DNA of 64,000 nt from Deltaproteobacteria bacterium (GCA_016218915.1 JACRCQ010000067.1:62001-126000), one strand, 5' to 3'; counted from the first letter of the stretch, positions 52,499 to 61,774 are shown. Numbers and translations are program-made. The notes: a model not told the origin generated them from the sequence alone.

Positions 52499-53529
52499 TC
52501 GATCTGCGCTCCGACACGGTGACGCGGCCCACGGCGGCCATGCGCGAGGCGATGGCCCGTGCAGAGGTGGGTGACGACGTCTTCGGCGAAGACCCGACCG
52601 TGCAGCGTCTCGAAGAGACCGTGGCCTGCCTTCTCGGCAAGGAAGCAGCCCTGTTCGTGCCTTCGGGCACCATGGCCAACCAGATCGCGATCCTCGTGCA
52701 CACCCGTCCGGGCGACGAAATCATCGTGTCCGAAGGGGCGCACTGCGCCTGGTACGAGTCCGGTGCGGCCGCCGCGCTGTCCGGCGTGCAGCCGGTGAGC
52801 GTGGGGTCCGGCGGGCTGTTCTCGGCCGACGACGTCGTGCGAGCGGTGAAGCCGACCTTCGACTGGTACCCGCGGACGTCCATGGTCGCGCTGGAGAACA
52901 CGCACAACCGAGGTGGGGGCCGGGTGTGGCCCATGGCGCAGCTTCGCGAGGTGGCCGAGCGAGCCCGACAGCTGGGCCTTCGGGTGCACCTGGACGGTGC
53001 GCGCATGTGGAATGCCGCGGTCGCTGCGGGCGTGGAGGCTGCGGAGATCGCGGCGCCGTTCGACACGGTTGCGTGCTGCTTCTCCAAGGGGCTCGGAGCG
53101 CCGGCGGGCTCTGCGATCTGCTCGAGCCGAGATGCTATCAAGGCGGCGCGACGGTTCCGCAAGCGGCTGGGAGGCGGCATGCGGCAGGCGGGGATCCTCG
53201 CGGCAGGTGCGCTGCACGCGCTCGAGCGCCACCGCGCGCGGCTGCAGCAGGATCACGACAACGCCCGCTCGATAGCCTCGCTGCTCGCGACCGTCCCGGG
53301 CGTGATGGTCGATCTCCAACGCGTCGAGACCAACATGGTGATGGTCGACAGCCCGGGGATTCCCGCAGACACCATCGCTGCACGGGCTCGGGAGCAAGGC
53401 GTGCTCGTGGCCGTGTTCGGGCCAGAGCGCATCCGCATCGTCACCCACCTCGACGTCGCCGACACGGCGGTCGAAGGTGGCCAGCGGCTCGCGCGCGTCC
53501 TGGCGAGCCTGACCGGGGCGCGCGCATGA
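52480..53529 (+). CDS. Low-specificity L-threonine aldolase
   Basis: A 349-residue PLP enzyme that splits L-threonine (and allo-threonine) into glycine and acetaldehyde. Start ATG 52480 lies inside the GMC gene in a different frame; it begins MASSDLIDLRSDTVTRPTAA, the family opening. GEDPTVQRLE, then the PLP Lys203 in CCFSKGLGAPAGS, then LHLDGARMWNAA are all typical. It overlaps the next gene by 4 bp (ATGA). The link with an alcohol oxidase is not obvious. Confidence 0.94.
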   Translation: MASSDLIDLRSDTVTRPTAAMREAMARAEVGDDVFGEDPTVQRLEETVACLLGKEAALFVPSGTMANQIAILVHTRPGDEIIVSEGAHCAWYESGAAAALSGVQPVSVGSGGLFSADDVVRAVKPTFDWYPRTSMVALENTHNRGGGRVWPMAQLREVAERARQLGLRVHLDGARMWNAAVAAGVEAAEIAAPFDTVACCFSKGLGAPAGSAICSSRDAIKAARRFRKRLGGGMRQAGILAAGALHALERHRARLQQDHDNARSIASLLATVPGVMVDLQRVETNMVMVDSPGIPADTIAARAREQGVLVAVFGPERIRIVTHLDVADTAVEGGQRLARVLASLTGARA

Positions 53530-54665
53530 TCCGCTCGCGCTTGGAGCTGCGAGCGTCGGCGAGCGGGTTGCTGCTCGCCGCACTGATGCTCGCCCTGAGC
53601 GCGTGCGCGCCCACGTTGCCGCCAGCCTACAAGCTGGCGCATGCGGCGGGCGATCGGGCATGGAGCGCGGGTCGGTTCGACGAAGCGGCTGCGAAGTACC
53701 GCGAGGCAGCGGAGGCTGCGGGCAAGGTCAACGATCGCGACGAGATGCTGTTCCTCGAGGCATCGAGCTGGCAGCGTGCAGGGCAGTGGCAGCAGGCTAG
53801 GGATCGGTACAGTGCGCTCGAGACTCTCAACCCCGCAGGGGATCGCGCAGCGCGATGTGCGTTCGAGCTGGCGGAGCTCGAGATCGAGCACGGCGACGCA
53901 GCGCGCGGCTACGCGATGCACGAGCAAGCGTTGCGACGCTACCCGAGCTCCGGGATCGCGCGTCGACAGATGCTTCGCTACGTCGCGTGGCTCGACGACA
54001 AGCAGGGAGTGGCTGCAGGGCTGCAGTGGCTGCGCGCGAACCTGGCGTGGCTGCGGGAGAAGGGGCCGGGAGAGGCAGCGTTCTACCTGGTGGCGGATCA
54101 TCTGGAGCGCACGGGAGATCTTGCGGGTGCACGGGACACGTTCGTGCAGTGCGCCCACGCGTACCCGTATCCGAAAGGTGGGCTGTACGACGACTCGCTG
54201 TATCGCGCGTCGGTGCTCGACGAGAAGCTAGGGGATCCGAAGCTTGCGGTGGAGCACCTGCGCGAGCTGCTGGCGAACCGGGAGCCTGGGACGATGGGCT
54301 CGAGCTACGAGCGTCCGCGCTACGGGCAATCGCAGATGCGGATCGCGACTCTGTACCGCGACGCGCTTCGCGATCACGCGCAGGCGCGCAAGGAGTTCCG
54401 GAAGCTGTATGCGGAGTTCACGACGTCGCAGCTTCGAGACGATGCGCTTTGGCAGGAGGCGCTCTTGGCAAAGGAGGATGGGGAGCAGGACGCGACCTGC
54501 GACGCGGTGAGGGTGTTGGTGAGCAAGCTGCCGGATTCGCGCTACGCGCCGTGCGCTCGCTCGCTGTGCCCGTCAGCGCCGCTCTTGGACAAACCGCGGC
54601 CGTGTCACGCGTACGTGCTACGAGCCGCAACGCCCGGCAGCGATGGTGCTGCCGCCAAGGAGTGA
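53526..54665 (+). CDS. TPR lipoprotein
   Basis: A 379-residue predicted lipoprotein (signal ending LALSAC). The rest is TPR-like helical pairs: AWSAGRFDEAAAKYREAAEAA, WQQARDRYSALETLNPAGDR, AGARDTFVQCAHAYPYP and DHAQARKEFRKLYAEFTTSQ, close to YbgF/BamD-type units. It is probably a scaffold in the periplasm. Coupled to the threonine aldolase gene; four C-terminal Cys. Confidence 0.85.
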   Translation: MIRSRLELRASASGLLLAALMLALSACAPTLPPAYKLAHAAGDRAWSAGRFDEAAAKYREAAEAAGKVNDRDEMLFLEASSWQRAGQWQQARDRYSALETLNPAGDRAARCAFELAELEIEHGDAARGYAMHEQALRRYPSSGIARRQMLRYVAWLDDKQGVAAGLQWLRANLAWLREKGPGEAAFYLVADHLERTGDLAGARDTFVQCAHAYPYPKGGLYDDSLYRASVLDEKLGDPKLAVEHLRELLANREPGTMGSSYERPRYGQSQMRIATLYRDALRDHAQARKEFRKLYAEFTTSQLRDDALWQEALLAKEDGEQDATCDAVRVLVSKLPDSRYAPCARSLCPSAPLLDKPRPCHAYVLRAATPGSDGAAAKE

Positions 54666-54697
54666 CGAGGATGAAGCCCGCGCTTCAGTCCTCTTCG
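54664..54697. terminator. Hairpin between convergent genes
   Basis: TGAAGC-CCGC-GCTTCA is a perfect stem with a 4-nt loop (54672-54687), extended by GACGAGGA on one side and TCCTC-TTCGTC on the other with a mismatch. It sits in the 19-bp gap and just inside the minus-strand gene stop. No long T-run is seen. Confidence 0.45.
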
Positions 54698-55050
54698 TCA
54701 TCTTCCTCGTCGTCGACGTCGTCGTCATCGTCGTCGTCGTCGAACTCCTCGTCGTCGGTCTCTGCCGCCGCCGGGATCTCGTACTTGAGGTCGATGTTCA
54801 ACTCGCCGAGGCGTGTCTCGAGGATCTCGAACAGCTCGTCGACGTCGTCACCGCTCCACTCGTCGAGCATGTCGGTCAGGAACTCGAAGAAGTCCCCGTT
54901 GTCGAGAAGCCGCTCGATGTCCTCCACCTGTTCCTCGGTGAAGGCCTCGAGGATATCCTCGCGGAGGGTCTCGGTATCGCCCTCCTCGATGGCGTCTTCG
55001 GCAGACAGTCGGATCTGTCGTACGGCGCGCTTGTCGAGGTAGATCTCCAT
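54685..55050 (-). CDS. Small highly acidic protein
   Basis: A 121-residue protein that starts MEIYLDKRAVRQIRLSAEDA and ends in a run of Asp/Glu (FDDDDDDDDVDDEEDDEED). The first 85 residues look helical and amphipathic (EDILEAFTEEQVEDIERLL, EWSGDDVDELFEILETRL). No known family. The acidic tail could bind a basic partner. The coding run of GAC/GAG repeats is a likely site of slippage. Confidence 0.7.
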   Translation of the reverse strand: MEIYLDKRAVRQIRLSAEDAIEEGDTETLREDILEAFTEEQVEDIERLLDNGDFFEFLTDMLDEWSGDDVDELFEILETRLGELNIDLKYEIPAAAETDDEEFDDDDDDDDVDDEEDDEED

Positions 55051-55128
55051 TCGGGTGTCTTCTCCAGGAACCCTCCAGGCGTTTAAGCGAACCCACTGGG
55101 AGCCGTCAAGCGGACTGAGAGCACGAAC

Positions 55129-55860
55129 GTGTCGAAATCATCAAGATCGTCATTTTATCGTGCAGCCTGGGGCGCGTGGTTCGCTCGCGCGCGGTCCACG
55201 GGTCGGTTGTCGCCCATGGGTGCGCTCGGACTGACGTTCTGCATACTCGCTCGGAGTGCCTCCGCACAACCGATGCTGCAACGGGACGGGGCGTCGCTCT
55301 CCGATGAGGTGCGCCCACCACCTACCAACGTCGACTATCTGCAGTTCGGAGTTGCTTTCACGGGAGAGTACAATCTGAACCCCGGAGCGATCTGTCCGAA
55401 GGATGCGATCGCGCCATGCATTCTCGGCTCAGGCGGCGGCGTGGTGGCCCGTGCAGGCTATCGGTCCCGGGGCCCGTGGTACGTCGGCGGCGCCTACGAG
55501 TTCAATCGCATCGACACGTCGAGCCTGATGCGCCTGGGAGTCCTGCAGCAGCTGCGCGGCGAGATGCGGTACTACTACGACCTCGGCGTGAGAACGGAGC
55601 CATACTTCACCAGTGGTCTGGGCGGCGTAGCCTTTGGCAACGAGTGGGGCATCGAGACCATGGGCATGTCGACCTTTGGGGGCCTCGGCTTCGAGTTCCA
55701 GCTCAGCCGCGAGAACGTGGTCGGAGCGGCCCTGGTGTACCGTCCGGTGCTGCTTTTTGGCTGGACGGACCGGGCCCAGCAGCATCGCGACACGGGAATC
55801 GCACATTTTGTCGGCGTCGACATCGTGCTCGAAGCCCGTGAGCCGCTCGGCAGTCACTAG
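55129..55860 (+). CDS. Predicted outer-membrane beta-barrel protein
   Basis: A 243-residue exported protein. GTG 55129 gives a long N-terminus before the signal (MGALGLTFCILARSASA); ATG 55216 would start directly at the signal and is a real alternative. After the signal, strands alternate as in small porin-like barrels: VDYLQFGVAFTGEYNL, GVVARAGYRSRGPWYVGGAY, YYYDLGVRTEPYFTSGLGG, ending FVGVDIVLEARE. No family name. It diverges from the acidic-protein gene and precedes the zinc-ribbon/FHA gene by 106 bp. Confidence 0.7.
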   Translation: MSKSSRSSFYRAAWGAWFARARSTGRLSPMGALGLTFCILARSASAQPMLQRDGASLSDEVRPPPTNVDYLQFGVAFTGEYNLNPGAICPKDAIAPCILGSGGGVVARAGYRSRGPWYVGGAYEFNRIDTSSLMRLGVLQQLRGEMRYYYDLGVRTEPYFTSGLGGVAFGNEWGIETMGMSTFGGLGFEFQLSRENVVGAALVYRPVLLFGWTDRAQQHRDTGIAHFVGVDIVLEAREPLGSH

Positions 55861-55966
55861 CCAGCGCCTTGTCCAGCCACCCGAGTCGCTTTTGTGGCCA
55901 GGATCGGACCTGAGAAGCAAATGCGCACTTGACGCGGAACGGGTCGACAGGGTTCCCTTCCGGGTC

Positions 55967-57472
55967 GTGATCTGTGATCGCTGCGGACGAGACAATCCCC
56001 CGCACCTGATCTTCTGCCAGGACTGCGGGCGGAGACTGCAGGAACCCATGCGTCGGGTCGTGGAGCCGACGCCGCCTGCCGGCGTTCCCGGAGGGCTTGC
56101 GCGCGGCGATGCTCCGGCGGCCGGATTCGCGGGCGCGGTCATGTCACCGGCGGCGATGAGCGAACGAGGCGGGGCGGCGAACGTGTGCCCTCGCTGCCAG
56201 ACGCGCAACCCGCCTGCGGGGAAGTTCTGCGTATCGTGCGGCGCCGGCCTGGGCGACGCTGCTGCGCCTGCTCCGTCGCCACAACCTCAACCCGTCGCCG
56301 TCCCGGACCTGGTGCCCGCCCCTCAACCAGAGCGCGCCCAGGAGGCTGTCAAACCCTCGGCCGTGCTCAACGTCGCCTCGGAGCGTCCACGCACCACCAC
56401 GATCATCTGCGATCGGTGCCAGGGGGTTTGCGAGTCGGGGATGCGCTTCTGCAAGTTCTGTGGAGCGCCGTTGCCACAAGCGGACGGGGTCCGGCAGCAG
56501 GCTTTGGCTGCGCCCGCGGCAGACCCCGGGTCGCGCCAATCCGACTATGCAAAGGCTGCGACGCGTCAAGGGCTTCAAGCCGCGATCGAAGAGGCAGCGC
56601 GCCAGGCGGCGTCCTTGTCGCCCAAGACGGTGGGCCAGCCGGTGCCGCTTGCGCCCACTGCGCAGGGCGACGTCAAGCCGTCGTTGCGCTCGCGCACAGA
56701 CCCGGCGACACCCGAGGCGATCGATCCTGGGCGCAAGGACTGGTCCCAGCCGGACCCTGGGCAGGCGGCGCCTACCGCGGGGCTGTACGCGCCGACTTCG
56801 TTGAGGGGTGCGCAGCCGTCCGGACGCCTGATCGTGATAGCGGGCGATGGCCAGGAAGGACCTAGTTTTTCCCTCGTTGGCGAGCAGATGGACATCGGCC
56901 AGTCCGAGGGAACCGTGGTCCTGCCCGAGGACCGATACATGTCGCCTCGTCACGCAAGACTGGTGCGAATCAAAGGACGCTGGTATGTGCGGGACCTGGG
57001 ATCGACCAATGGGGTCTTTGTCCGCATATCCGCCCCCCATGAGCTGGTCGACTCGGATTCGGTCTTGCTTGGAGTGGAAGTGCTGCGATTTGAAATGATC
57101 GGGGATGCCGAGTCGGGCCTGGGGCCTGCCGTACAGCACGGCACCCTGGTGTTCGGCTCCCCGGCTCTGCCGCGACCTGCACGGCTGGTGCAACGAACGG
57201 TGGAGGGAGTGGCCCGCGACGTGTACCATCTGCATCGACTTGAAACCGTCATCGGACGCGAGTCTGGTGATATTGTCTTCACCGACGACCCTTACTTGTC
57301 TCGTCGTCATGCTTTGGTTCGCAGGGACAGCGCCACTGGAAGGTTCACGCTTATCGACCTGGATTCCTCGAACGGTACCTTTGTCGCCATCCGCGGGGAT
57401 TGCCCGGTGGGCCATGGCGACTCGATCCGGGTCGGACAACATCTGTTCCGCATAGAACTTACACAAGGGTAA
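55967..57472 (+). CDS. Zinc-ribbon and double FHA domain protein
   Basis: A 501-residue cytoplasmic protein from GTG 55967, the only plausible start. Three zinc ribbons: CDRCGRDN with FCQDCGRRL (Cys 3, 6, 17, 20), CPRCQTRN with FCVSCGAGL, and CDRCQGVC with FCKFCGAPL. After a Pro/Ala-rich linker come two FHA domains. The second (about 415-495) has the full phosphothreonine site: VIGRESGD, LSRRHA and SSNGTF. The first (about 300-375) has MSPRHA and STNGVF, but the usual Arg is Gln (IGQSEG), so it may not bind phosphothreonine. The PP2C phosphatase follows 12 bp downstream. Confidence 0.88.
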   Translation: MICDRCGRDNPPHLIFCQDCGRRLQEPMRRVVEPTPPAGVPGGLARGDAPAAGFAGAVMSPAAMSERGGAANVCPRCQTRNPPAGKFCVSCGAGLGDAAAPAPSPQPQPVAVPDLVPAPQPERAQEAVKPSAVLNVASERPRTTTIICDRCQGVCESGMRFCKFCGAPLPQADGVRQQALAAPAADPGSRQSDYAKAATRQGLQAAIEEAARQAASLSPKTVGQPVPLAPTAQGDVKPSLRSRTDPATPEAIDPGRKDWSQPDPGQAAPTAGLYAPTSLRGAQPSGRLIVIAGDGQEGPSFSLVGEQMDIGQSEGTVVLPEDRYMSPRHARLVRIKGRWYVRDLGSTNGVFVRISAPHELVDSDSVLLGVEVLRFEMIGDAESGLGPAVQHGTLVFGSPALPRPARLVQRTVEGVARDVYHLHRLETVIGRESGDIVFTDDPYLSRRHALVRRDSATGRFTLIDLDSSNGTFVAIRGDCPVGHGDSIRVGQHLFRIELTQG

Positions 57473-57484
57473 GCGAAGCGCGAC

Positions 57485-58708
57485 ATGACCGACAGCCCCG
57501 CCCAAGCCCAGGCCGGCACCATCCGTTTGCGGCTCTTTGGCCGCACGGATGTCGGACGTGTGCGCGAGCACAACGAGGACAACTTCCTCATCGCCGATCT
57601 CACGCGCAAGAGCCGCAGCCTCCTCGAGCAGGATCGTCAGCAGGTCGTGGGCGAGCGAGGCACGCTGATGGCGGTGTGCGACGGCATGGGCGGTGCGGCA
57701 GCCGGCGAGGTCGCCTCCGAGCTCGCGGTCAACATCATCTACGAGAAGCTCGCCGAGGGCGATGTCCCGCGCGATCGCGACGATCTGGCGCGGCGTCTGG
57801 TGCGGGCAGTCGAAGCGGCCGGGCTGCGCATCTACTCGGAAGCCAAGCTCGATCGTCAGCATCGCGGCATGGGCACCACGGCCACGGTCGCTGCCCTGAT
57901 CGATTCGCATCTGTTCCTCGCCCAGGTCGGTGACAGCCGCGGCTATATCCTGCGAGGGGATCGCCTCGTGCAGGTGACGCGTGATCAGTCCCTGGTCAAC
58001 CAGCTCATCGAAGCCGGCCAGCTCACCGAGGAAGAAGCCGAGAACTTCGAGCACAACAACATCATCCTGCAGGCGCTCGGTACCGCCGATTCCGTGCAGG
58101 TCGACCTCACCTACGTCGAGCTGCGTCGCGGCGACACGCTGATGATGTGCTCCGACGGCCTCTCGGGAATGGTGCGGTTCGACGATCTTCGCGAGACGCT
58201 GCGCGCCAACGATGATCCCTTCGAGGCCTGCCGCGTGCTCGTGGAGAAGGCCAACCAGGCTGGCGGCCACGACAACATCACGTGCATCGTCGCCAAGTTC
58301 GACGGCGAGACGCTCCAGCCCGTGTCGGATGAAGACGCGGTGCTGCGCTACTCGAAGTACTCGCTGCCCGACGACGTCGCCAACGAGCTGACGCCAGCGG
58401 CGCGCCGCAGCGGCATCAAGGAGCTGGACGGCCCCAAGATCGGCGAGACCAAGGATCGGCTCACGGACCACGGTCCGAGCAAGTCCAAGGTGGCCACGAC
58501 GATGGTGGGAGGCCAGTCGCCGCTGGCAGGCATGGATCTCGGGGGCAAGGACAAGCCGCTCAAAGGTGCGTGGCACGAAGGGCCGGGCGCTGCGGACGAC
58601 GAGGTCATCATCCCGGTTTCTGGCGCGCCCCTGTGGGTGCTGCTCGCGATCGTTCTCGGCGTCTTTGGCGCGATCATCGGCCTCGCCTTCTTCCTGATGC
58701 GAACCTAG
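57485..58708 (+). CDS. PP2C-type serine/threonine phosphatase with C-terminal membrane helix
   Basis: A 407-residue metal-dependent phosphatase (Stp1/PppA type). Conserved motifs: DVGRVREHNEDNF, AVCDGMGGAAAGEVAS, RGMGTTATVAALI, GDSRGYILRG, CSDGLSGMV and GGHDNITCIVAKF supply the metal ligands. A linker follows and a single C-terminal helix (about 382-405) anchors the catalytic domain at the inner face. It should act on Ser/Thr-phosphorylated proteins, the ligands of FHA domains, which supports a shared pathway with the gene 12 bp upstream. No Ser/Thr kinase gene lies in the window. Confidence 0.93.
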   Translation: MTDSPAQAQAGTIRLRLFGRTDVGRVREHNEDNFLIADLTRKSRSLLEQDRQQVVGERGTLMAVCDGMGGAAAGEVASELAVNIIYEKLAEGDVPRDRDDLARRLVRAVEAAGLRIYSEAKLDRQHRGMGTTATVAALIDSHLFLAQVGDSRGYILRGDRLVQVTRDQSLVNQLIEAGQLTEEEAENFEHNNIILQALGTADSVQVDLTYVELRRGDTLMMCSDGLSGMVRFDDLRETLRANDDPFEACRVLVEKANQAGGHDNITCIVAKFDGETLQPVSDEDAVLRYSKYSLPDDVANELTPAARRSGIKELDGPKIGETKDRLTDHGPSKSKVATTMVGGQSPLAGMDLGGKDKPLKGAWHEGPGAADDEVIIPVSGAPLWVLLAIVLGVFGAIIGLAFFLMRT

Positions 58709-58742
58709 CCCGTGGGCTCCGGCCCGTGATGGGGCTCTAGCC

Positions 58743-60227
58743 ATGCTGCGCTACGCGCTGAGACGAGCCCTGTGGATGCTGCCGACGCTGGTCGGCATCA
58801 CGCTGATCGCCTTCGGGTTCCTCGCGCTCACCCCGATGCGCCCGGAGACGTCCGAGGCGCCTGCGCACCATGAGCGGCTGCCGGTGTTCCTCAACCCGAG
58901 CCCGCGCGACGTGCGCTCGCTGGCCGAAGCCTCGGTCGAACAGATCGCCCAGGGCGACCAGCCGGCCCAGGCCAGCTCGCGGCTCGTCCGCCTGGGCGGC
59001 GCTGCGCTCCCCTTCGTGCTCCCCCACCTCGATGCGCTCGGCCCGGAGCAGCGCGCCAGGGTCGCTCTGTCCCTCGAGCCGGTGGCGCGCCGCATGGGGT
59101 TGCTGCGCGCAGAAGGGTTCCGCGACGGCGACGAGGCGGTCGTGTTCTGGCAGCGCTTCTGGGAGGAGCGCGCAGTGGACTTCAAGGCGTCGGTCGTGCG
59201 TCGTGCGGTGCGACGGCTCGGCTCCTACGGCTCGGAAGCACGACGAACCGAGCTGGTTGAGCTCGACACGTTCGCGCTCGAAGAGATCGTCGATGGATTC
59301 GGCGAGGTGCAGACGTCCGACGACGTGGCGCGCGTGGCCCGGATGATCGAGGTCGCTGCGCACGTGACCGGACGCGACGACAAGCTGCCCCCGGAAGCGT
59401 CGGTGAGCGATGCGTCGCGTTGCGTCACGCGCTGGCGCCACTGGTGGCTCGACGCGCGGTCCGACTATGTGGTGCTCGCTGGGCCGGGGCGGCTCGCTGC
59501 GATGCTGCTCGAGACGCGCTATGGGCACTGGGCGCTGAGCGCGGGCGCGATGCGTCTGGGCGTGGGCCCGGGCGGCGCCCCTGTGTTCGACACGCTGGCG
59601 CAGCGCGGGCGTTTCACGCTGGTGCTGACCCTCGCGGCGCAGCTTCTCGCCTACATCGCCGCGATCGGCATCGGCCTGATCGGCGCGTGGCGCAAGGACT
59701 CGCCTGCGGATCACGTCCCCGCCACCTTCGTGCTCGCATCCTTTGCCCTGACACCGCTGCTGATCGGCGCTGCACTCGCGCTGGTCGGAGGGACGCGCTT
59801 CGCAGTCGCCGCAGCGCTCATCGCAGCCGCGATGGGTATCATCGCATCCCCTGCCCGCCAGCAGCGCCTGCGCGGCATCGACGCGCTCGCGACCGAGTGC
59901 GTGCGTGCCGCACGAGCGCGCGGCGCAGGCCCCTGGCGCGTGATGCTCGGGCAGGCTGCACGCATGTCCGGCATCACCATGGCTTCCCTCGCTGCCATCG
60001 ACTTCCCTGTGGCATTCACGGGCGCGCTGGTGGTCGAGCGGCTCATGAGCCTGCCTGGCATCGCCCAGGACCTCACCATCGCCGTGATCGAGGGCAATGC
60101 GCCGCTGCTCATGGCGTTCGGCGTGTGCTCGGCCTGCCTGTGCGCGCTGATGCTCGTGGCTGGAGACGTCGCCTGCGCATGGCTCGATCCGCGCTGTCGC
60201 CGCCTGCTGCTCAAGGAGCCGACATGA
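58743..60227 (+). CDS. DppB/OppB-type ABC permease with large insertion
   Basis: A 494-residue peptide-type ABC permease, about 160 residues longer than usual. TM1 is near 8-30 (LWMLPTLVGITLIAFGFLAL). About 190 mostly helical residues (45-235, HEAT-like: VRRAVRRLGSYGSEARRTEL) are inserted in the extracytoplasmic loop before the core. The core keeps the EAA loop (RAARARGAGPWRVMLGQAAR) and LMSLPGIAQDLTIAVIEG. It overlaps the second permease by 4 bp. No binding protein or ATPase is in the window. Confidence 0.87.
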   Translation: MLRYALRRALWMLPTLVGITLIAFGFLALTPMRPETSEAPAHHERLPVFLNPSPRDVRSLAEASVEQIAQGDQPAQASSRLVRLGGAALPFVLPHLDALGPEQRARVALSLEPVARRMGLLRAEGFRDGDEAVVFWQRFWEERAVDFKASVVRRAVRRLGSYGSEARRTELVELDTFALEEIVDGFGEVQTSDDVARVARMIEVAAHVTGRDDKLPPEASVSDASRCVTRWRHWWLDARSDYVVLAGPGRLAAMLLETRYGHWALSAGAMRLGVGPGGAPVFDTLAQRGRFTLVLTLAAQLLAYIAAIGIGLIGAWRKDSPADHVPATFVLASFALTPLLIGAALALVGGTRFAVAAALIAAAMGIIASPARQQRLRGIDALATECVRAARARGAGPWRVMLGQAARMSGITMASLAAIDFPVAFTGALVVERLMSLPGIAQDLTIAVIEGNAPLLMAFGVCSACLCALMLVAGDVACAWLDPRCRRLLLKEPT

Positions 60228-61006
60228 GCTCCGTGATCAGAAGGCTCTTGTCCACGCGTCGTGCGAAGCTCTCGATCGTCGCCCTGCTCCTGATCGGGCT
60301 GATGGCCCTATGCGCGCCGCTGCTGCCCGAGCCGAGTGCTGCCCGTTCCCTGGCGCTCGGCGCCCGTGGGCTGATCCTGATCGGTGCAAGCGCAGCCATC
60401 CTCTCCATCGCGGTCGGAGCTGCGGCAGGAGCGAGCGCGGCGTACACCGGCGGATTGTGGGACGGGCTGGTCACGCGCCTCGTGGAGGTTCTCACCGTCT
60501 TTCCAGGCATCATGCTCGTCGCCCTGCTGCGCGCCCTCGATCCCCATCCGTCCACGTGGACCTGGATCGCCTCGCTCGCCATGGTGCGCGTCGCAGAGGT
60601 CGCGCGCCTCACGCGTGCCGAGGTGCTGCGGCTGTCCGGTGAGGAGTTCGTGCAGGCTGCGCGCGCCATGGGTGCATCTCCTGTGCGCATCCTCTGGCAC
60701 CACATGGGTCCCCACCTCGCCGCTGCACTGGCGCAGTCCGCGGTCTTCACCGTCGGTGCCCTGGTCGTGATCGACGCAGCCATGAGCCTGCTGGGTCTGG
60801 GCGCGTCGCCGAGCGCGTTCTCCTGGGGCGGGTCGATCGCGAGCGCGGTCTCCGCATCCCGACCGGGTTCCGCCTTGGTCCCGGCCACCGCTCTGGTCTT
60901 CACGGTGCTGGCCCTGTCGTGGCTGGCCGACGCCGTGCGCGAGGCGCTGGATCCGTACAGGGTTTCATCGACCCCCTTGCGTCAACGGCCCACAGGGAGC
61001 AGATGA
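60224..61006 (+). CDS. DppC/OppC-type ABC permease
   Basis: A 260-residue permease with about six helices. VLTVFPGIMLVALLRA and the EAA loop EEFVQAARAMGASPVRILWHH are typical of DppC. It pairs with the preceding DppB-like protein. The stop overlaps an ATG at 61003 (ATGA). The next gene is more likely to start at 61033. Confidence 0.88.
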   Translation: MSSVIRRLLSTRRAKLSIVALLLIGLMALCAPLLPEPSAARSLALGARGLILIGASAAILSIAVGAAAGASAAYTGGLWDGLVTRLVEVLTVFPGIMLVALLRALDPHPSTWTWIASLAMVRVAEVARLTRAEVLRLSGEEFVQAARAMGASPVRILWHHMGPHLAAALAQSAVFTVGALVVIDAAMSLLGLGASPSAFSWGGSIASAVSASRPGSALVPATALVFTVLALSWLADAVREALDPYRVSSTPLRQRPTGSR

Positions 61007-61032
61007 CTCACCAAACCTGGAAGGATACGTCG

Positions 61033-61692
61033 ATGGCCCAGTCAGAAGCGTCCGCTGTCCCCTACGTTGATGAGCGCTCGTTCGAACGCGAGATCCTGAT
61101 GAGCGAGCTGCCGGTGCTCGTCGAGTACACGGCTGCGTGGTGCGGCCCATGCAAGACCATTGCGCCCGACGTGGAGGCGATCGCGCGCGAGCTCCAGGGC
61201 AAGGCCAAGGTCGTCAAGGTCGACGTCGACAAGTGCCAGGCGATCGCGCAGCAGCTCCGCATCCAGTCCGTGCCCACGTTCATGGTCTTCGCCGGCGGTC
61301 GACCTGTGGCAGCCAAGGTGGGCGCGTTGCGAAGGGCCCAGATGCGCCAGCTGCTCGAGCCGTTCCTGCCTCGGGCCGAAGGTGCTGTCAAACCGGCCGA
61401 GGCGTTGGAGCTGCACAAGCAGGGGAAGATCGTGTTCGTGGACACGCGCGACGCTCCCTCCTTTGGCCGCGCGCACTTGCCGGGCGCTGTGAACATGCCG
61501 ATCGCGGAGATCGAGACGCGCCTTGCGGAGCTGCATATGATGGCCGGCGCGCCGGTGCTGTACTGCCGTTCCGGCAAAGACACCCAGCCCATGGCCGAGA
61601 AGCTCGCAGAAGCAGGCGTACCCGTGGCATTCCTCGAAGGTGGCCTGCTGGCCTGGGAGGCCGAGGGGCTCGGGGTAGAACGGCCGGACTAG
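61033..61692 (+). CDS. Thioredoxin-rhodanese fusion protein
   Basis: A 219-residue cytoplasmic protein. Residues 1-110 are thioredoxin with the active site WCGPC (near 36-40, YTAAWCGPCK) and cis-Pro in SVPTFMVFA. Residues 120-215 are a rhodanese domain: IVFVDTRDAPSFGRAHLPGA and active-site loop LYCRSGKDT (Cys near 180). Such fusions handle persulfide or thiol oxidation. ATG 61033 has GGAAGG upstream; ATG 61003, overlapping the permease stop, is an alternative. It is probably cotranscribed with the permeases. Confidence 0.92.
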   Translation: MAQSEASAVPYVDERSFEREILMSELPVLVEYTAAWCGPCKTIAPDVEAIARELQGKAKVVKVDVDKCQAIAQQLRIQSVPTFMVFAGGRPVAAKVGALRRAQMRQLLEPFLPRAEGAVKPAEALELHKQGKIVFVDTRDAPSFGRAHLPGAVNMPIAEIETRLAELHMMAGAPVLYCRSGKDTQPMAEKLAEAGVPVAFLEGGLLAWEAEGLGVERPD

Positions 61693-61774
61693 GTGCGGCA
61701 GGTACGCCCCGAAAAACTAGCAACGGGGAACAGCAACACCGGAACGCGAACAGACAACCGCGACCCACGCTGCT

